A stretch of 64,000 nucleotides of DNA from Panagrolaimus kolymaensis (taxonomy: Eukaryota > Nematoda > Chromadorea > Rhabditida > Panagrolaimidae), in assembly GCA_028622995.1 (NCBI GenBank), contig JAJQJQ010000011.1, forward strand, positions 3,162,001 through 3,226,000, given 5' to 3'. The translations under genes were made by a program, and so were the position numbers. Shown here in pieces: positions 50,605 to 60,896 of this stretch; positions within the stretch are counted from its first letter, which is position 1, and every line of letters begins with the position of its first letter. The notes under the pieces are model-generated. The model was given only the letters and a program-made list of their open reading frames with translations, had not been told where the DNA came from and did no database searches.

Positions 50605-50738
50605 CCCGTGTCAGACTATTCAGTCGCGGGTTCCCCTTGCTGTAGTGGTCCAGCTGGGATGGTTTAGACTAGGATCCTGAGTCCAAAGACCCGTTACAAG
50701 CGCAACCTTGCCGTGGCTCCCCCTTTCGGGACTTCACA
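50605..50738. other. GC-rich block, possible retroelement 3' end or non-coding RNA
   Basis: About 135 bp that stand out by base composition from the surrounding AT-rich DNA, starting near CCCCCGTGTCAG and ending at CTTTCGGGACTTCACACTT. It contains a near-palindrome GACTAGGATCCTGAGTC (50669-50685) and a small CCC-CTTTC-GGG hairpin near its end, followed by an A/T-rich simple tail (AAATAAATAACAATAATAA). A tail of that sort is usual at the 3' ends of non-LTR retrotransposons and SINEs. The segment TAGTGGTCCAGCTGG resembles a tRNA A box, but no good B box follows. It lies 80 bp beyond the CLPTM1L stop. I do not recognise the family. Confidence 0.4.
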
Positions 50739-50821
50739 CTTAAATAAATAACAATAATAATTTAGTCTTTGTACAAAGAAAAGTTAAAAATAAATAAATA
50801 AGAGTTATCATCCAATAATGG

Positions 50822-53800
50822 TCAACGGACTTTTTTGGTCTCTTGACTTTCAGTTGTCGTTGTTTCCACGGTTGATTTTTCATCATCAAATGTTTCACCA
50901 AATTCATTGACCCTCGTTTTATCAACAGGATACAAATAGCGTTGATAAAGATAAATCTAAAAATAGTATAATGATGTTAAAAGGTTGATAGCTATAGGAA
51001 GAAAAAAGAATGATTACCAAAAATACAATATCATCCCTGAAGCAGGCGACTCGATGAGCGGTTGGCATACTTATAATAAAAGCAAACATATCATCGATGA
51101 ATGTATTAAAAGCCTAAAAAATAAAGACCATGTTTTACGTCATTTCTTTTGATACAATAAATAAAATTTTAAAGAAAAAATATAAATGTAAACATACTTT
51201 GTACATAAACGCACGCCACGGTAGGTGTGCTATTGATTTCAATTTGTAATTGAGAAAGAGTTGGGGTAGCATAAATAAGAAACCAAAAGCATATACACCA
51301 TTTGCCAGACACTTGATGATCCATGAATACCAAGATTTGTGAGGCACATAGAGAAGGCTGAGAATGAATTATTTAATTAATAAATTAAATAAGAAATATG
51401 CAACAATCTTTTAGCTTAGAAAAATATCTTTCAGAAAAAATAAATAAAAAAAGTTGATTGTTCTTTGAAGTTTTGAATGAACAAGAAGCTTTAAAAAAAT
51501 TGAAACTCACTTATAAATTGCGCCGACAATACAAAGTGGGACCATTAATTTAGCAAGATGTCTCATAGCTTCTGTATCAAGTTCTTCAGTTCTTTGTTCA
51601 TCTTTAGTTGTGGAACCAATTACAGGCCAAGGAATAATACCATTTCGAAGAGTCCATCGAACTTTTAATGCTTTCGTAAGCTTCCAAATTTCAATCAAGA
51701 CGCCAAAACCTGAAGGTAAGAGAACAAGTAAAGAAGTTTTTTCTTCACGCAAATAAAAAAACACAATTGTTTGTGAAATGCATCGCCATATAAGAGTCCT
51801 AAAAATGTAATATTAATCAGATGCAAAAAAAAAGTTCATATAACAAACTTTGTTGATAATCCAACCATAGATTTTCTTGATCTCCAAAATGAAATATCAT
51901 TTTTAAAACTTAAAACATCCAACAAAAGATGAACAGCAGAAACAAATACGGTTAACATCAAAAAGTAAAAATTGGTATCCGTGAAAATTCCTTTAACCTA
52001 AAATTAAAACGAAATGTAAATCATTTTTCAAATCAAAAACAAACCTCATCAAAATCTTTTTCAGAAAATCCAAGTTGTTGAAATTGTTTGAATGAAGCTT
52101 GACCAGTGAGTAATAACCGTAATTTGCCAATTGATAGTGGACGATAATTAATTGTAAGCTGTACTGTTTCATCGTTGGGTTTAATCTGAAAATATGTATA
52201 ATGTTATAAAAAACACAGTAACCAATTCAATATAAAAGTTAACGGAAAAAACATTTTCAAAATTGTGATCAGTCAAGTTCAAAAAAATCAATCATATAAA
52301 CTAGTTGGAAAGTGCACTGAAGAGAAAAGGTAATAAAAATTTCCGAGTAAAGACTACAATTACAGTAACCACGAAATTTGAAGCATTGCTCTAAAAAGTA
52401 AACAAGAGTGTGCAAAATCCCAGAAACTCTTCCTAAATATAGCTCAAAACTAATTAATCATTTGTATATAAAAATGATAAGGTCTCGTGTCAAAGAATGA
52501 AGAAAAGTCTCAAATATTGGCCAAATTACATAAACAAAAACCTGTTTTTTTTAATTATTAACAAAAAAAACTACGTCAAAAATGAAGTCAAAATCATGCC
52601 AAGAGCAAAAAAAAAATAAAAGGAAGGAAAAAAGAGTAAATTTATTTAATTGTCAAGGTCTTGCGAAAATAAAATCGGATGGTTTTGGGCTGCTAACTTC
52701 ATTGATTACCAAAAAGGAGAAAAAAAATTTTGTGATCGAGCTTCTTTTAAAAGTTTTTTATCGACTATTCTATGTTTAAACAAAAAAAAAGAAGAAGAGC
52801 GACCAGCTGAGCTGTAATCGTTCTATTGCACTCAGAAAATTAAAAGAAGGAATCCTTTTTTTGCTCGTCTTCTTCTAATCATTTTTGGAAAAAGGAAGAA
52901 AATGTTTCAACTATAGCTTTTTAGTTTGATGAAACAATATTTAAACAAATGTAAGTTTTCTATCCATGTAAATTAATGAAAATAATATTTTGATAAATCC
53001 AATTTTAGATCCAAATTGGTCGCGCTACATCATCATAAATAGGGAGCTTTTAATTTTGGATGATTTGCAGCTGCGCGATTACACTTCTCCCTTTTATAAT
53101 TAAAAAAAAAAGAAGAGTAGCGTCATTTGTCAAAGTTTAATCAACCGCAAGAAAAGTTGTCAGCAAAAATTCATCTATTAAGATTCTGTTATTCTTTATT
53201 TAACTTCCATATCAGCAGCCTTCGCATACATTACAAAGTTAAAAATGAACGCATGTAAAAATTTTACAGTATTCATATTCTTTTATTTTCTGATACTTCT
53301 CACTTCAACAGTAAGTTTTTGCAATTAAACCAAAAAGTTAATATTTTTTATTTATTTTTTTAGCCAACAAGAATCCATGCACTCAGCACGGATGAAACTT
53401 GTGAATTGTGTCAATCCGTTTTGACTCATATTTATTACACTTATTTGCAACAATCAACTAGGAAATTAGTTAATCATCGAATAAAACACAACTGCAAGCG
53501 ATATGCTCAGGTACGTATTAAAGTTTCACAAAATGTACTCCTACTTTGATATAAAAAAATCTTTTTCAGTATAAACGACGCTGTATTTTAACAATGCGAC
53601 CCAAAGGAAGCTTAATATTCGAAAATATGCGTTCTTCCGTTATAGGCGAATACCGAGCTTATAAAACATGCGTATTGTTAAAAGAATGCAGCAATTTTAT
53701 GTCAAGGACATCAGTAGCAGACGCTCTACCTGATTTATATGTTGAAGCAATCCTTAATGGAACTGCTTCAGGGAATAATGCATTAAAAGGAGATATCTTA

Positions 53801-54641
53801 GATCCTAATATAGATGATGAGCCATCATCACCTTCTAAATCTGATCACAAGCAATAAATATTTTTGTTTGATTTTTAACAATAAGATTCAAAACAAACTT
53901 ACTTCAACTAAATCTTTCGTTCGAAAGCTCATTTCATCAATATGAAATAACGGAGCATAGTAATGAATTCCTTCATGAATTTCCATTTGAACATGGCGAA
54001 TAATTTCAGCAGGCAAATTTTTGATTGGAAGAATCAATGGTTGATCAACGACGGTTACGAAAAGCTTTGAACGTAAATGAGCGACAGGTCTTCGAGATTT
54101 TTTTATCGGTGTTGTTTTATTCTCAGCTTCATCTGACATCAAATTAAAGGCTTTTGCTTCAGGAAGTTGATAAGCTGTTAAAGAAACAGTTCTTGTGATT
54201 TTTGTTTCGGCATCATCGAAATCTTTGAAGCGATCGTTGTTTGAAAAAAGTATGGCATGAGCCCATAAGGTTCCATTTCTTCTTGATTTGGCGGGAAGTT
54301 TAACCTCAATTTGTGTTACAAATTCTTCATTTACGATAAGATCATCCTTTCGAAAGATTTGACGAGAAGCTGATGATGGATTTGGAGAATCTGAGATGAA
54401 TATTCTTAATCCAATATGAGGCCAACTTCCATTATCTAGAGACTCTAATTGTGGCTGAAATTTTATTAAAAGTGATAGAAAACGTTCAAAAAAAACCTAC
54501 AAAAATACATTCTTTTCTATTGACGTTAGGATCACAGAGTTGAGGATGAAAGACATTATACAAGGTATGAAACGAATTTCCAATATATATTGCAAATATA
54601 GCAACGGAAATAGTTGTTAATCCTAGACCAATTCTTACCAT
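50822..54641 (-). CDS. CLPTM1L-type ER membrane protein
   Basis: Starts at the ATG at 54641 and ends at the TGA at 50822-50824. An N-terminal membrane helix (about residues 5-25) is followed by a luminal beta-rich domain (exons to 53903). The C-terminal half has several helices and matches CLPTM1L: GFSEKDFDEVKGIF, LSFKNDISFWRSRKSMVG, SWYSWIIKCLANGVYAFGF, MLPQLFLNYKLKSIAHLPW, FNTFIDDMFAFII and RDDIVFLIYLYQRYLYP. The C-terminus reads ETKKVR; the Lys at -3 and -4 form a KKxx-type ER retrieval signal. CLPTM1L is an ER protein, reported as a scramblase for glucosaminyl-PI in GPI-anchor synthesis. The intron 52196-53902 is 1.7 kb and houses a whole gene on the opposite strand. Its start lies 186 bp after the RNase H2A stop on the same strand, behind a TATTTTAG acceptor. 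Confidence 0.92.
53245..53857 (+). CDS. Secreted saposin-like protein, nested in a CLPTM1L intron
   Basis: Three exons with junctions near 53311/53363 and 53512/53570. The protein starts with a signal peptide (MNACKNFTVFIFF and so on, about 25 residues). The mature part holds six cysteines: CELC, then HNC, a Cys at RRC, a Cys at KTC, and KEC. The spacing is that of the saposin B-type fold (CxxC, then C, C, C-x5-C). A polar, acidic tail rich in Asp and Ser follows. Saposin-like proteins bind or disturb lipids, and nematodes have many (the spp group); which job this one has is unknown. All of it lies inside the 1.7-kb CLPTM1L intron on the opposite strand, and its stop codon is only 45 bp from the next CLPTM1L exon, so the two transcripts are complementary. 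Confidence 0.75.
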
Positions 54642-54827
54642 TTCTATAGAATCATTTGTGAAGCTGCCTAAAATATGTTATTTTTTTAAGTGTTATAAGT
54701 GTGTGCAAGTATTAAAATCGCTATGTTCTCGAATGAAAATAAAGTTCAAAGTACGATTAAATCAACAGTTTATAAATACAAAACGAATACACGTAAAAAA
54801 TAACAAAATTTACAAATAAAAGAAATG

Positions 54828-55898
54828 TCAAAGAGAAGTTACTGGTTTGAGATTGTGTTCAGCAAGTAAAAGTTGAGCTTGGTTTTCAGATTTATTTTCA
54901 AAAAATGATTTTATTCCTTGTTCCGATGTAACATCATCTTCCCTAAAATTTGCATGATAAACTTTATAGTCTGAACAAAAAACATACCAATTGATTTCAA
55001 GGGCACCTTTTTCCAATGCTAAATCCGCTGTTTTCCAACTAAATCTTACAATTGACGGATAACCAAAAACTGGATGAATACAATCAGAGATGAACTTCTT
55101 TGTTGAGGGATCTCCAGGATACCCACTTCCGATACCATCTTTGGGTAAAATAAGTTCTTTTTCTTTGAAAACCCAGTTTGAAATTCGATCATCACGAATA
55201 ACTTTGGCGGCGATAGAAGCAGCGCTAACAATTGGAAATTCAGAATCAGCTCTTTCTTTTACTGTAATTGACAATGAAGAAAATCGGCGTTGTAGCATAG
55301 CTTGATATGTAGCTTTAGGTCCAACAGTATCAACATAAACTTCAGTAACATTAATTCCAGAATCCAGAGCTAATTGTATCAGAGCCATTGCACTCGTATG
55401 AGAAATTTCGTTTAAATTTGTTTTTACACGTCGAAACATTGAAGCGCTGATAAGTCGAGATGATAGAATTTGAACAGCATATGCAACATACTAAAATATG
55501 TACTTTATATATCATCTTAAATCCACACTGAAACTTACTTCTTGTGTAGCGGGATCTTTATCCATCAGTTCGAAAATTTGTTCTCGTCGTTTTTCCGTTA
55601 ATGCCTTAGAATCATCAACACCTATAAGACTTTAAAATAATTTGATATCCTTTAAGCTTTTGTTCAAACCTAAATTTACAAGCTTTTCTCTTTGATCCAA
55701 AGCAGAAACAGCGCATCCATATACCAAAGGACCAAGAACAGGACCACGCCCAGCTTCATCGATGCCTGAAACAAAAATTCATTCAAAAGAAGAAGAAAAA
55801 GATAAATGCATACCCAACAAGCAAGGAACTCCATCACCAAAATCTTTAAAATTAGAACTCTTAATTTCTTCAGGTATCATATACTTTGGTTTCCACAT
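54828..55898 (-). CDS. rnh-2: Ribonuclease H2 subunit A
   Basis: Four exons from the ATG at 55898 to the TGA at 54828-54830. The catalytic core is complete: [16 protein letters not shown] carries the first Asp and Glu (DEAGRG), VDDSKALT follows, the third acidic site is VYVDTVG, and [13 protein letters not shown] carries the fourth Asp region. [12 protein letters not shown] and the [10 protein letters not shown] segment are typical of eukaryotic RNASEH2A. The enzyme removes ribonucleotides from genomic DNA and RNA from RNA:DNA hybrids, together with subunits B and C. The last intron (45 bp, after EINW) has no stop in frame, so its retention would insert 15 residues. CLPTM1L follows 186 bp downstream on the same strand. 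Upstream, a 199-bp inverted-repeat element sits 75 bp from the start codon. Confidence 0.95.
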
Positions 55899-55972
55899 TA
55901 TTTAGCGTTAAGAAATTCTCGTAAAGTGTAAAAAACAAAAAACTTTGAAGTAAAATTATTGTACGAACAATG

Positions 55973-56171
55973 TTAAAGGGACATAGCTATTTCATGCCTT
56001 TTTTGAAATTTCGTTTGCGGGCACTGCAAGTTACACTTGGTAAGGCGCGTGTTTGAATTACCGTGTAAGACAGAAGTGACACGGTAATTCAAACACGCGC
56101 CGCCCCGACTGTTCCTATCAGCCCCAGTATCGAAATTTTTGAAAAGGCATGAAATAGCTATGTCCCTTTAA
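55973..56171 (-). mobile_element. 199-bp inverted-repeat element (MITE), copy 2
   Basis: Same element as at 47625-47823 in the opposite orientation. I compared the two by eye, base by base, and found no difference over 199 bp, both TTAA edges included. The internal perfect 23-bp arms are at 56044-56066 and 56079-56101. It sits in the short region between the divergent RNase H2A and rbm-28-copy genes, 75 bp and 157 bp from their start codons, and so may influence both promoters. Confidence 0.88.
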
Positions 56172-56328
56172 AGAACCATTAAAAATGATATTGGCGCCAA
56201 TGGAAATCTTTCTCACACTCATGTAAAGCTCTCGTAACGAAATTTTTTTGTTGCATTAAAGCTTTTTTTCTTTCTTACTTTTTCTTTTCATCGAAGAAGC
56301 TATCTCTTCTAAATAAATCAAATCAAAT

Positions 56329-57571
56329 ATGATCTCAAATTTCACTGATAAACCAAGGGTTGATCTAGCAGTAGAAGAGGAACGAGTTATCTTCTTACGG
56401 CGAGTCCTAATATTATTTTCTGTAAAATTTAATTAATTTTTTTAGTAATTTATCATTCGGTGTTACAAATGAATCACTTAAAGAAGCAATGGAAAAGTTT
56501 GGTGAAGTAACATTAGCTATTCTTTGCACTTTCAAGGATTCAGGTCATCCAACTGGTACTGCATTTGTTCATTTTAAAGAAAAAGAAGATGCTGATACAG
56601 TTCTCCACGCATTAGAAGCAGTAGTTTATTTTATGTTTATTTCTTTTCTTATTTAATATGATTAGGAAAATGGTATTCTTATTGATGGTCGTAAAGCGTT
56701 TGGGTATCGTGCTGTTGCTAAAGAAAAAGCTGGAGAATTTAAGAAGCCTGAAAAATCTCAAACTGATAATCGTAATCTTTACTTGCTTCGTGTATCTCTT
56801 ATTCGACCTGAAAGTGCTCAAGCCAATGATATGTCGGAAGAGGACGCAGCTAAAAGAGCTGCTTTACTTAGTGCTACTAAACAAAAGTTGAAAAACTTGC
56901 ACATGTTTGTATCTCCTACTCGTTTATCGGTATGTTTTTACTCAAAATTATATGTTCGTAATGATACTTTCTTACCACATCTTTTTAGATTCATAATGTT
57001 CCTTTCACAGTGGATGATAAAGAATTGATGAAGATTTGCAAAGAAGCAACAAAGAATCCAAAAGCATATGTAACTGAATGTCGAACTATGCGAAAGAAAC
57101 TTTCAAACAACTCTGGTGGAAAACTAAAGCTTGGATCTTCAAAAGGTTATGCATTTGTTGAATTCAGAAATCATGAAGATGCTTTGGCTTGTTTGAAAAA
57201 GCTTAACAATAATCCTGATATTTTCAAAAAAGATAGAGTTAGTTTGATTTTCTTTTTTTGTTGTTGTTGCATAATTTACTAAATCCTTAATTTTTTAGAG
57301 ACCTATTGTTGAATTCTCCATTGAAAATCGTGCTGCCCTTCGACTTCGCGAACAAAGAGTTATAAAGAATCAACAGGAGCCACAAAAGAAAGATGATTCT
57401 CGTAATCAAGCTGCCGTTGAAAAAACAAAGAAAGCTTTAATGAAGACATCGAAAAATCCTCTTCCAAAGAAATTCTTTGCTGCTAAAAACAAGAATAAAA
57501 AGCCAGCAAATGGAAAGAAAAAATCATCAAAGAAGACGATAAAGAAGAAAGCTGCCCAAAAGAAACATTAA
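56329..57571 (+). CDS. 5'-truncated second copy of rbm-28
   Basis: Five exons match the last part of rbm-28 (24448-27108) nearly residue for residue: RRM 2 (VIFLR, NLSFGVTNESLKEAMEKF), RRM 3 (GYAFVEFRNHEDA) and the Lys-rich tail. The first RRM and most of the acidic linker are absent. The frame now starts at an ATG (56329) with 18 novel codons before the AVEE-RVIFLR junction. Introns lie at the same places but have diverged clearly, whereas the coding parts differ by only a few residues per hundred, which suggests selection on the protein or gene conversion. Its first intron would need a GC donor (CG/GCGAGT), because the parent's GT is changed. The tail ends QKKH instead of QKKR after a short insertion. 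It could be a functional truncated RNA-binding protein or a young pseudogene; the open frames favour the former. Confidence 0.8.
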
Positions 57572-57741
57572 AATTGTTATTCATCTGTGGTGTAATGTGT
57601 TTTGTTGTTTAGTTTGATTTACTAAATAAATTTTTGTTAACATCGAACTTGTCTTTGCAACTTAACTTTTTTTGCAGTTTCTACTGTTTGAATACTTAGT
57701 AACAAAAAATCATGATGTTTAATATTTTTTTCTCTCTTTAG

Positions 57742-59714
57742 ATGGCGGTTGACTGGGCTTTGCTGAAAGATATTGCAGCTTTCAATCCAGATGATCCGGA
57801 TATCGATCAAGCTTTTATTGACGCCCTCTTGCTTTATTACTTTCCACCGACAGCTGAAATTTTGGAAAAGATCATCGAACTTATTGAAAAGAAACTAAAG
57901 GGCATTGATGTTCTTATTGCCTTAGGTCTTAGAATGGCTCAAGAAAATGTTAAGACTACGGGAACGCTGGATAAATTTGGAAAAGAAATTATGGTTGCTT
58001 ATGATTCAAATCAAAGTGGAAAAACGAGCACAACAAAAGAGGTCTACTTTAATTTCTTGGGAGTGCTTTTGGATTTCGGGTTAATTGAAAATGAAAAGGG
58101 TAAGATTTTATTTCTTTATTATTCTAAATATACGATAGTTTTTTTTTCAGATGCATATCTGGATATTTCGCTTTTACAACTTCAAAGTCAAAATGCTAAT
58201 TTGTTTTGTCGCAAGGAAGTTGAAAATTTTGTGGCTAAATTACTTTATATTTCACCAAGTCAAGATAAAATACAGAAGTTGATTGGTGTAACGACCGAAT
58301 GTTCTTCAATTATGGCTCTGGATGGTTTAGCAAGGATTTATTTTGAAGCACAACTTATCGACCTTGTTACTATTAAGAAAGAAAATGTATGGAAATTGAT
58401 AAAGCATTTTAAGAAAATTCAAAGAGCAGAAAGAAATATTTGTAAACTTATGGCAACTTTAATGTAAATTCTTAATATTTTTGTTTCTTTTCTTTACTTT
58501 ATTTTTTTAGTTGGAAATGTGAAATTGGTCTTGATGTTTTTGCTGACTTTAGTGATCATCATACAAAATTGAATACCATAAACGAATTAATGAATCTCAT
58601 CGCTAGTTCACCTCATGCTGCAAGAAAGAGAGCTGCTTTTGAACTTTTAAAACGGGAAGCCGGTGAAGAAGTTGATTACATTTTACCATATGTTTCAAGT
58701 GTTTTACATGAAAAAGTATGGCTTATTAGTAATTTACGTTCCTTTTTTATTTTATGTCAAGTTTCAGGAAATTCCATCACTTCTTATGTCATTACGATCA
58801 GAACTTCCTTATCCTCGTCATTGTTCTCCTGAAGCTCTTCGTCATTTTTTCTCGCTTGCTAATCGTTATCTTCCTTGTGATATTTTTCCACATTTGCTTG
58901 AATCAATTTTACCAAGAATTCGCCGATCTCCTCATGAAATTTTGTGGTAAGCTTAAAGATCCATATTAAAAAAGGATGTTTATTTTGTAAAGTAATAACG
59001 TTATAACTAACAAAATCATTTCAGTTCTGAAATTACTCGATCTCCTGGTGCAAAAACATTTTTTACTAAGGTCATTTCAACCTTGATAAAATCTAATGAT
59101 TTGGCTGATTTCGACGTGGTTTTGGATATTATTGCATTTTACTACGACAATACGGATCCAATTCTTATTCCTGGACTTGATTTCAAAACCAAAGTTCTTG
59201 AAAAAATCTTTCAAGATGAAGATCAATTTCTGGCTAAAAATGCAGCTGAATATTTAGCAAAACATAATCCAAATGTTTTAACTGAAAATGCTATGAAAAT
59301 TTTTGAAGCAAGAACTGATCGAGATGTTAGGTAAGACTACAATAATCATACATTATACTTACTATATACTCGTTGTTTAGGATTTCTGTAATTCGAGGCA
59401 TTTCACATTGTCTTGATCTCTGTCAACCATCCGCAGTCGCTGTTGCTAAATCGGTTATTTGTTTCGTTTATGATTACGACGATGATGCGGAAGTTCGAGA
59501 AGCTGCTCTTTCAATGTGCCGAAGAATTCCTGAATTTCCTGAACTGCCTCTCATTATTCAGATTTTTGAACTATCTGTCAAAGAATGGAAATCTCGACAC
59601 TCTCGATTTACTGAATTTTACGGTGATACCAAAGCCCTACTCGATGATATCCTTTCAACAATGAAATCAAAAACTAATAATTGTCACGAATGTATTTCTA
59701 AAGAATGTTACTAA
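57742..59714 (+). CDS. Helical-repeat (HEAT/ARM-like) protein, unassigned
   Basis: Six or so exons encode about 550 residues that I cannot assign to a named protein. It begins MAVDWALLKDIAAFNPDDPDI and is almost wholly helical. Repeating pairs of amphipathic helices are visible, for example ARKRAAFELLKREAGEEVDYILPYVS, KNAAEYLAKHNPNVLTENAMKIFEA and DDDAEVREAALSMCRRIPEF, which resemble HEAT/ARM repeats. There is no signal peptide or membrane segment, so it is probably cytosolic or nuclear, and a scaffold role is likely. A TCTCTTTAG acceptor touches the start codon, the hallmark of a trans-spliced first exon. The truncated rbm-28 copy ends 170 bp upstream, and an AATAAA at 57625-57630 lies between, as in nematode operons. 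Confidence 0.72.
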
Positions 59715-59846
59715 TAAAGCATTGTTAAAAGTAAAAACTGTAATTATAAAATACAATAAAGAGATCTCATATATTCACAGATACATAAAAAAAAGTTTGT
59801 ATAAACGATAATGAAAATAAAAAAGACAAATTTGAATCATTTCATT

Positions 59847-60896
59847 TCAAAAAACACATTGTCGTTCTGTTGCGAAATCATAATAAACTTCAAATTGTGG
59901 ATCAATCAGTTCAGGCAAAGCATCTTTACTTTTAGCAGCCGAAGTTTGAAGATCGGGTCGTAGCTTGAATGGAACACCATCAATCCCTTTAATTGAACCT
60001 TTTTGTGCGCGAATTGTAAATGGATTAAAATTTTGTACAGGTTGTCTTTCTAAAGTCGAAGTGCTATGTCGATAATCTTCGTTTAATAGCTTGGTTGGAA
60101 CAGCTGGATATAAGGGTCCTGGATTAGATTGACTATGAACAAGACGACCATAATTTTCAGGTATTGTTGAAACTTTAAAGCAAATTTTCATGCCATCAAT
60201 GTCGCCAGCATCTAAATTTTAAATATAAGATAAAGCTTTCTCTTATAAAGTTAATTAGTACCTGTATATCCTTTTGGTGGTCTTTTTGATCGGGCTAATA
60301 CAATAATATTTGAAACAGCATCCAAAGCATCATTTCTTGGAGTAAATCTTGCGCAAAGATATTTTTTACGAAGAGCTCTTTCATCTAATAAATTACCGTT
60401 TTAAAATAAATTGTCACTAAGCATAAAAAATCTTACTTGAATCAACAGTAAAATCGATACTTATGAAACTAGCAGGAATTGCTTCCTTTTCGCTAATAAC
60501 AAGTAAATCTGTCACAACTTCTAGGGTTGTCTGTAATAAATGATATTAAAAAATGAAGAATGTAATAAAAATGATTACAGTGTCAGAAATAGCTCGACTA
60601 ATGGCAATGTAACGAAGGGATCGATTGAAACCGAAGAATCCACCATCTTTCCATAAATCTGCATCTGACATATCATCGAAAGTTTTTAGAATCTATAATT
60701 TTAATCATATTTAGTAATAATTAAAATAAAAGCTAGATAAAAAAGTTTTGATCGATAATAATGAATCATCAAAGATTGAAATATGAAAAAAAAGGCTTAC
60801 AGGAGTAAAAGCTGCTGGACATTTTTGTTTATCAGCAACAACACAAATTGAAACGATAGGTACTTCATCACCCATTTCTGAACTTCGTTGTAACAT
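59847..60896 (-). CDS. mvb-12: ESCRT-I subunit MVB12 (MABP domain)
   Basis: Five exons from the ATG at 60896 to the TGA at 59847-59849. Nearly the whole N-terminal part is one MABP domain: VPIVSICVVADKQKCPAAFTPI, ADLWKDGGFFGFNRSLRYIAIS, the segment ISIDFTVDSNERALRKKYLCARFTPR, and DIDGMKICFK. The tail contains the acidic and Pro-containing segment PELIDPQFEVYYDFATER, which may be the ESCRT-I/ubiquitin-contact region. MVB12 is the fourth subunit of ESCRT-I, needed for sorting ubiquitinated cargo into multivesicular bodies. It lies head-to-head with the SET-domain gene, 434 bp apart, and converges closely with the helical-repeat gene (132 bp between stop codons). Confidence 0.9.

Larger units (their letters stand above)
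46673..50821. other. 4.1-kb intergenic region with an inverted-repeat element and a GC-rich block
   Basis: AT-rich DNA between the ATPase start and the CLPTM1L stop. Noted inside it: a C/T-rich tract at about 46845-46905, the 199-bp inverted-repeat element at 47625-47823 and the GC-rich block at about 50605-50738. I see no supported protein gene; the short frames at 46831-47040, 47100-47300, 49398-49580 and 50161-50412 lack any recognisable motif. Confidence 0.5.

Noticed and set aside
50605..50738. tRNA gene
   Set aside because: One A-box-like stretch but no acceptable B box, no acceptor stem and no anticodon arm.
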